Assembly: GCF_048771995.1 (NCBI RefSeq)
Contig: NC_133030.1
Location: 11,982,001-12,046,000 of the forward strand
DNA from: Taeniopygia guttata
Lineage: Eukaryota > Chordata > Aves > Passeriformes > Estrildidae
Direction: 5' to 3'
Length of the DNA: 64,000 bases
The position numbers were made by a program, and so were the translations under genes. The notes beneath the pieces are model-generated. The model was not told the origin of the DNA. It made no database searches and saw nothing but the letters and a program-made list of their open reading frames with translations. Shown here piece by piece: positions 58,680 through 64,000 of this stretch (the first letter of the stretch is position 1; every line of letters begins with the position of its first letter).

Positions 58680-58860
58680 CCGCTAATTAGCGACATTAAC
58701 GGGGAAACACCAGCGCTGCTAATGAGCCCCCCGGGATGGCAGCGAGGCTCCCCGGGCTGCTCCCGCCCTGGCCGGAGCCCCGTTAATGAGCAGGACAGCT
58801 AATGAGCAGTTCTATTAATGACTATTAATAACACTCCCAGCTATCTGTGTCCTAATTGGA
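58680..58860. promoter_or_regulatory. Candidate enhancer: TAAT (homeodomain) cluster
   Basis: Eight TAAT cores in either orientation occur within 180 bp (near 58684, 58686, 58695, 58720, 58784, 58800, 58816, 58826, 58853) in a region that is otherwise GC-rich. Three share the longer form (G/C)(C/T)TAATGAGC. Function is inferred from motif density only. Confidence 0.4.
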
Positions 58861-59093
58861 GCGCGGCACAAGTATCCATTTCCAGCCGCCGCACACGAAT
58901 CCGTTTCCAGTCTCTTCCCTTTCCAAAAACTGCGGGTTGAGTGTCCCGGTCACCCCCTCGCTGTCCTGGAAGCTGGGCTGGCTCGCCCTCGGTGCCACCC
59001 AGGGGGTCCCATTGGTCTCGGCGCCGGGGAAGGAGCCCCCCAGGCTGGGTGTGTGGTGGCCACGGGTGGTGGGTGGGTGGCCAGGGCTTAGCT

Positions 59094-59133
59094 GATAAGG
59101 AATCCGTGGGGCTGATAAGGAGCTCCGCTATCT
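59094..59133. promoter_or_regulatory. Triple GATA motif cluster
   Basis: GCTGATAAGG occurs twice (GATAAG at 59094-59099 and 59114-59119), followed by an inverted TATCT at 59129-59133. Two identical 10-mers 20 bp apart suggest a GATA-bound element; the target gene could be APLNR or P2RX3. Confidence 0.4.
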
Positions 59134-59682
59134 GCAGCGGGGGGAGGGCAGGAGCCGCTCTCCTTGCGGAACGGGGGCTGGTCCCTGGGCACCAGCGAGG
59201 AGCTCCGGGACCCTCGTTCATCGTTCCCAGGAATGAACCCCAGGACTTGGCACCAGCGGTTCCATTGGGAACAAGCCATGCTCACGGCGTCCCTCCCCAC
59301 TGGCTATGCAGGGGGATTGGGGTGGGAGCCCCCACGGGGTGGGATGAGGAGCCAGACCTCACCCCCCCCACCCCGAACAGGGAGGGCAGCGCTTGGCCCT
59401 GCACGAGAAGGGATCCGGCAGCTTCCCCCGAATCCACAGAGCTGCTCACATCCGACCGAGGAAGTGACACCCCCAGGGCACAGCTCCTGTCCCTCTGTGC
59501 CCCCTTCCCCGGGCTGCGCTGCGGGCACAGCGCTCCTCCTGCTGGCTGCTCCCCCCACGGTGTCCTCCGTCCCTCCTGACCCCTCTTCCCTCTGCTCCCG
59601 CACCCCAGCCCTGCCCGTCGGGCCCCCAAAACCGCCCCGCGTCCCCCAAGGCTGGACACGGGTGAGTGCTGAGAGCCACGGG

Positions 59683-59688
59683 TTTATT
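59683..59688 (-). promoter_or_regulatory. P2RX3: P2RX3 poly(A) signal (AATAAA)
   Basis: TTTATT on the plus strand lies about 300 bp downstream of the P2RX3 stop codon, implying a compact 3' UTR (59689-59987). Confidence 0.7.
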
Positions 59689-59987
59689 GGGGAGGTGCAG
59701 CCCCCGGCATGGGGTGGCAAGGACTGGGAGGTGGCTGGGGAGGGGCACCCTGGGGTCAAGGAATGGGGCTGGGGCACCTCATATGGACACTGGGGACACT
59801 GGGATGTACTGGGACAACCCGGGGTGGGCACTGGGGACAGTCATATGCTGATGGGGCTCATAGGGGGAGCACTGGAGACTGGGTGGGCAGTAGGAGCCCG
59901 ATGGGGGTCGCAGCAAGCCCCTCACCCGGCCGTGGGCTGCCCCGCAGGGAGGTGGACAGGCAGGGGGCTGCCCCATGGCCCCCGGGG

Positions 59988-62900
59988 CTAGAGGCCGAGG
60001 GAGAAGGTGCCCGAGTCGGTGGATTGCTTGTCCCGAGAGCAGGTCCCCAGCGCCCCAGGGGGACAGGCTGAGGGGGTGGCAGGCGCGCCAGCCTCTGACA
60101 CCTGTGGGGCAGGGGACGGGCACTGGGTGAGTCACTGCACTCAGGGGGGCCGATCAAGCCCCCCGGAGGTGTCCCCATCCCCAGGGTACCCCAGCCCCAT
60201 GTCTGACCTCCTCGAACTTGCGGGCCTTGTAGTGCTCAGCGCCCTTGAGGAAGTTGAGCAGGATGATGTCGCACAGCACCGTGCCCTGGGGGCAGCAGTG
60301 TTGGGGTGGGGGTCCCCACACTGTGGAGCACTCCCAGGTCCCCACAGAGCCAGGCTGCTGTCACCCTGCAGCTGTGCTCTGTCCCCATGCCCCGTGGCCA
60401 TGGGATTTCCCCCTTCTGCCCCAGGAAGTGTCACCACTCCGGGGCTGAGAACGTCCACAACTCACCACACCGATGGAGGTGAAAGCAGCCACCGTGTTGA
60501 TGAGGGTGGGGACGATGCCAAACTTCCCTGCCTGGGGGAGCAGAGACCTTGTTGGCCGGAGTCCCCGACCCCCCTGTGACCCCGCGAGTCCCCGGCCTCA
60601 CACATACGCTGCCATACACCAGGACATCAAAGCGGATCCCAAAGGCCTTGATGAGGGTGCGGCGCTGGGAGCCGTCGGGCCAGCGGTAATATCTGGCATG
60701 CCTGCGGTGACACAGGGTCATGGGGTCATGGGGACATGGGGACATGGGGACAGGAGCCATGCCAGGCAGTGCACACCCCTGTGCCGTGTCCTGACCATAC
60801 CTGAAGTTGTATCCAGGGGCAGGGGTCCGGGCCAGGCTGTCCAGGCGGGTGAAGGAGTAGCGGGGCAGGCAGCGCTCCCAGGCCCGGTCCAGGTCACACA
60901 CCCACCCGATCTTGATCCCCAGCACCCCCCCCTGCCCCAGCCCCACATCAGCACCATGGGCCCTGGCCCCATGGCACCAAGTCCCCACAGTTTCACAGTT
61001 CTGCATCCCATGGCCCTATGCTCCATGTCCTATAAGCCCACATCCCACAGTCTCATCTCCCCAAGCTCCACATCCCCCTGCACCTCGTGTCTCAAATCTC
61101 CATGTCTGTATACCCCATGTCCCAGTGTCACACATCCCAAACCCCATCCATGTCCCTGTGTCAAAGCCCCACATCATCACCAGTGTCCCATGTTCCTTTA
61201 TCCCTATGTCCTGTTCCCAACATCCCTCATCCCTGCATCCCGTGTCCCCATGTTACGCAAGCCCAGGTCCCCATCTTCCATGTCCCCATCCACCACCCCA
61301 TATTCCCCCCATCCCAAGCCCCATGTCCCACATCCCATGTGGGATGTGTCCCCAGCTCCCATGTCCCTATGCCCTTACATCCCAGCTGCTTGTACCCCTA
61401 TGTCCCCACACCCACCCCATTCTCCCCCCATGCCTCCCGTATCCCCTGTGTCCCCGCTCACGGTGGCAGCCAGCGCAGGGAAGTCCTGCCCAGCCAGACG
61501 TGCCACGTCCCCCAGGCGCAGGATGGGGCACAGGGGCTGCAGCTGTGGGTGGAAGCGACACCGGCCCAGCTCCACCCCACTGCCAGGGGGTGGCATGTTG
61601 GTCCTGGGGACACAGGGGGGACACAGGGGACACACAGGGATGTGCCATCAGGCAGCAGTCTGGGGTTCGTGGACTCACATCCCAATGTCTCCCCACCATC
61701 TTGTGCCTGTGTCCTCGTGTCCCCTGTCCCCATGTCCCTGTGTTACCCCAACCCCTGTCCTCATGTCCCCCCGTGTCTTGTGGCACTCACTTCTCAAAGC
61801 CAAAGAGCGGGAAGCGGATGCTGTTCTTGATGAGGAGGGTGAAGTTCTCAGCTTCCAGCATGACGGGGCTAGAGGAAGGGGGGTGACACTGAGGACAGGC
61901 AGGGGGCATGTCCCCTGCTCCTCCCCGTGTCCCCCCGGCCCCACTTACACGTCAACGGTGTCCACCTCGGGTGGGCACCAGCCCTGGATCTCGCAGGTGC
62001 GCAGGGTCGTGTTGTAGGGGACGCAGCGCCCTGTCAGCACCCCTGGGACCCCCGGACCGCTGTCAGCACCTCTGCCAGCACCCCCGAGACCCCAGACCCC
62101 CGTCAGCACCCCTGGGACCCCCGGACCGCTGTCAGCACCTCTGCCAGCACCCCCGAGACCCCAGACCCCTGTCAGCACCCCTGGGGTCACCGGACCCCCA
62201 TTGGCACTCCTGGGACCCTGAATCCCCGCCTCCCCGGGCCCCCCTCAGCCCCCTGAGCCCACCGAGGGTCCCTCACTCCTGGAGGTGGCTCCCCCCGGTC
62301 CCTCGGCCCCCTCAGCCCCCGTTCCCACCGGGGTCCCTCACCGTTGCTCGTGGCCGGGCTCAGCTCCCGGCAGTCCCGGTCCGCCGAGCAGTGGAACGCG
62401 GCTTCGCTCTGCGGGGCGGGGGTCAGCGGACGGGGGGCTCATCGAGGGGTCCCCCCGAGCGCCCCCTGCCCCTCCGCACCTCCGGGCACACGCCCTGCGC
62501 CTGCTCCTCGGTCCGGATCTGCTTGGTGACCACCACGAACACCGAGGTGCCCTGCGGGACGTCGCTGTCACACGACCCGCCCGGGGCTGGGGAACTGAGG
62601 CGGGGGTGGCCCCGCGCCCCTCAGCGACCCCTTCGGTCCCCGTCCTCACCTGGGGGGGTGTGACGTAGTCGGCCGTGTCCATCACCTGCCCCGCGTAGCG
62701 CCCCACGCCCTTCACCTTGGTGACCACGGAGGACTCGATGGCGGTGTCCCGCACCTGGTACGCTTTCTCATGGAGGAACACCCAGCTGGGACAGCACCGC
62801 GGGTGACGCTGGGGACAGCCATTCCCGGACACCACCGGCACCCCCCGGGCCCCGCCTGCCTCCCCCGGCACCACCCGGACCTGCCCGTGACCCCCGGCCC

Positions 62901-63797
62901 CCGGAGCTGTCAGTGCCGGTGGCTGCCGATCCCCGACAGCCTCTTGTCGTCCCCTCGCCAGTGACTGCTGTCACCCCCCGGGAGCATCCAGGGACAGGGA
63001 CCCCAACGCGGGTCATCCCCTGGGGCCGAGCGGCTTCTCTGCCGCTCGGTGTCACCCACACTGTCCCTTTCCTGTCATCACCCGAGATGCTCTCCTGGCT
63101 GTCCCCCTTGTGTCACCCGTAACGACACCTTGCTGTCCCCATCATGTCACCTGCGCTGCCACCCTCCCGTCACCCGCACCGGCACGCTCTCTGGCTGTCT
63201 CCCTTGTGTCACCCGCACCGCCACCCTCCCGTCACCCGCACCGGCACGCTCTCTGGCTGTCCCCCTTGTGTCACCCGCACCGATATCCTCTGTCCCGCCT
63301 TGTCAACCGGTACACTCCCCTGGCTGTCCCCACCGTGTCATCCGCTCCGGCACCCCTGAATTCCCGGCACTGACACGTTGTCACCCGCTCTCCCGTCCCT
63401 CCTCTGCTCCATCACCCCCTGACCACCCCGTCACCCCGCGCCGCCCGCCGGTGTCCCCTCGCTGTGACCCCGCTGCCGCACGCCGCCATCCCCCATCACC
63501 CTTGTCACCCCCGGTGTCACCTGCAGCAGCAAGTGGCAGTCACGGCGCTGCCGCGGTGCCGGGAAGGGGACTCGGGGATGTGTCCCGGGGAACGTCCCGG
63601 GGCGGGGTGTCCCAGGGGTGCCCGGCGGTTGTCCCGGCGGCTGCCAGGGGGGCTCACCCGACGAAGTAGGCGAGGATGAGGAGCTGGACGCCGCGGTTGA
63701 CGACGCCCACCACCCAGCTCTTCACCACCACCGACTTGGTGGTCTCGTAGGAGAAGAAGTCGCTCACCCAGCGGGTGCGGAAGCGCGGGAGGGACAT
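59988..63797 (-). CDS. P2RX3: P2RX3, P2X purinoceptor 3 (ATP-gated cation channel), 12 exons
   Basis: Trimeric ligand-gated channel of sensory neurons. Exons: 63797-63658 (ATG), 62785-62650, 62551-62480, 62408-62342, 62042-61949, 61868-61791, 61603-61462, 60931-60801, 60701-60608, 60531-60466, 60285-60208, 60101-59988 (TAG). All are in phase, giving 403 aa (human 397). Seen: N-terminal [14 protein letters not shown]1 [21 protein letters not shown]-site lysines in VVTKVKG, ENFT, YNFR and LIKAFG, conserved ectodomain cysteines ([53 protein letters not shown]), TM2 [15 protein letters not shown], and the YKARK (YxxxK) retention motif. The tail keeps [13 protein letters not shown] but the stretch before it is short and unlike mammalian P2X3. 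A minisatellite repeats the exon 5 acceptor. Confidence 0.96.
60940..61440. repeat. C/T-rich low-complexity tract in P2RX3 intron 7
   Basis: About 500 bp made of short irregular units such as CCCATGTCCC, CCCACATC and CATCCCATG. No exon is hidden there; the frame is open only because stops are rare in this composition. Confidence 0.6.
62030..62195 (-). repeat. P2RX3: 69-bp minisatellite covering the P2RX3 exon 5 acceptor
   Basis: Two and a half copies of a 69-bp unit, one end of which is the first 12-13 bases of exon 5 (GGGTGCTGAC on the transcript strand) plus its CCCCAG acceptor. Equivalent acceptor positions are 62042, 62111 and 62180. The reading frame stays open across all copies ([19 protein letters not shown] repeating every 23 residues). 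Confidence 0.85.
63050..63360. repeat. Degenerate minisatellite in P2RX3 intron 1 (about 62-bp unit)
   Basis: GTCACCCGCACCGGCACGCT is found at 63169 and again at 63231, both followed by CTCTGGCTGTC and TTGTGTCACCCGCACCG. More degenerate copies of the TGTCACCCG theme extend on both sides. Confidence 0.8.
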
Positions 63798-64000
63798 GGG
63801 CAGCGCGGGGGGCGGCCGGAGACGGGATCCGGGCAGGGCAAGGCAGGGCAAGGCAGGCAGGGCTGCGGGATCCCAGTGGGATGCGGGAAGGGCAGGGCAG
63901 GAGTGCGGGCAGGGAGCGGGGATGCGGGCAGGGCAGGGCACGCTCGGGTGCGGGCAGGGGTACCGGCAGGGGCACGGGCAGGGTGCGGGTACCGGCAGGG

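Larger units (their letters stand above)
57044..59682. other. APLNR upstream region / APLNR-P2RX3 spacer
   Basis: The first part (57044-57350) is CpG-rich and likely holds the APLNR promoter and 5' UTR. A 15-bp minisatellite follows at 57451-57510. A cluster of homeodomain-type TAAT cores lies at 58680-58860 and repeated GATA motifs at 59090-59135. No gene structure is seen. P2RX3 is transcribed toward this spacer and ends near 59683. Confidence 0.5.

Noticed and set aside
60940-61440. CRISPR-like regular repeat
   Set aside because: Units are irregular in length and sequence, and the setting is a vertebrate intron.
60473-62017. 514-codon plus-strand open frame
   Set aside because: It crosses P2RX3 exons and C/T-rich introns antisense. 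Its product is His/Pro/Ser/Cys low-complexity repeats with no domain.

Overview
This is vertebrate nuclear DNA, and almost certainly from a bird. The only interspersed repeats I can recognise are short, 5'-truncated CR1-type LINE fragments. The genes have short introns, strongly GC-rich exons and CpG-rich starts, and the gene set matches genes found on human chromosome 11 (11p15.5, 11q12-q13). No bacterial, phage or viral content was seen. I cannot name the species from sequence alone.

Layout from left to right: RIC8A (minus strand, 1561-11090; G-alpha chaperone and exchange factor) lies head-to-head with BET1L (plus, 12754-14662; Golgi SNARE). VPS51 follows in tandem (plus, 16619-21561; GARP/EARP tethering subunit). 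Next come two INCENP genes placed head-to-head: INCENP copy A (minus, 23463-36008) and INCENP copy B (plus, 36567-46654). Their start codons are about 560 bp apart across a CpG- and CCAAT-rich shared promoter. Then come LRRC55 (plus, 49772-50700; BK-channel gamma subunit), with a huge pentanucleotide polypyrimidine array in its 3' UTR, APLNR (minus, 55928-57043; apelin receptor, single coding exon), and P2RX3 (minus, 59988-63797; ATP-gated channel, 12 exons).

I rebuilt all multi-exon genes exon by exon from GT/AG sites and reading phase. The totals are in frame: RIC8A 539 aa, BET1L 111 aa, VPS51 782 aa, INCENP-A 862 aa, INCENP-B 827 aa, LRRC55 281 aa, APLNR 371 aa, P2RX3 403 aa.

The standout is the INCENP pair. 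Both copies have intact frames, the same exon order (several exon lengths are identical: 52, 34 and 110 bp), the CEN-type N-terminus, a charged helix and an IN-box. They have diverged strongly everywhere except one 132-bp stretch of the last exon, encoding the Aurora-kinase-binding IN-box. That stretch is identical base for base, including all synonymous sites, which points to recent gene conversion between two functionally diverging inverted duplicates. Other notable structure: a 69-bp minisatellite in P2RX3 that triplicates the exon-5 splice acceptor in frame, a minisatellite unit shared by two VPS51 introns right at their donor sites, and TAAT and GATA motif clusters between APLNR and P2RX3.
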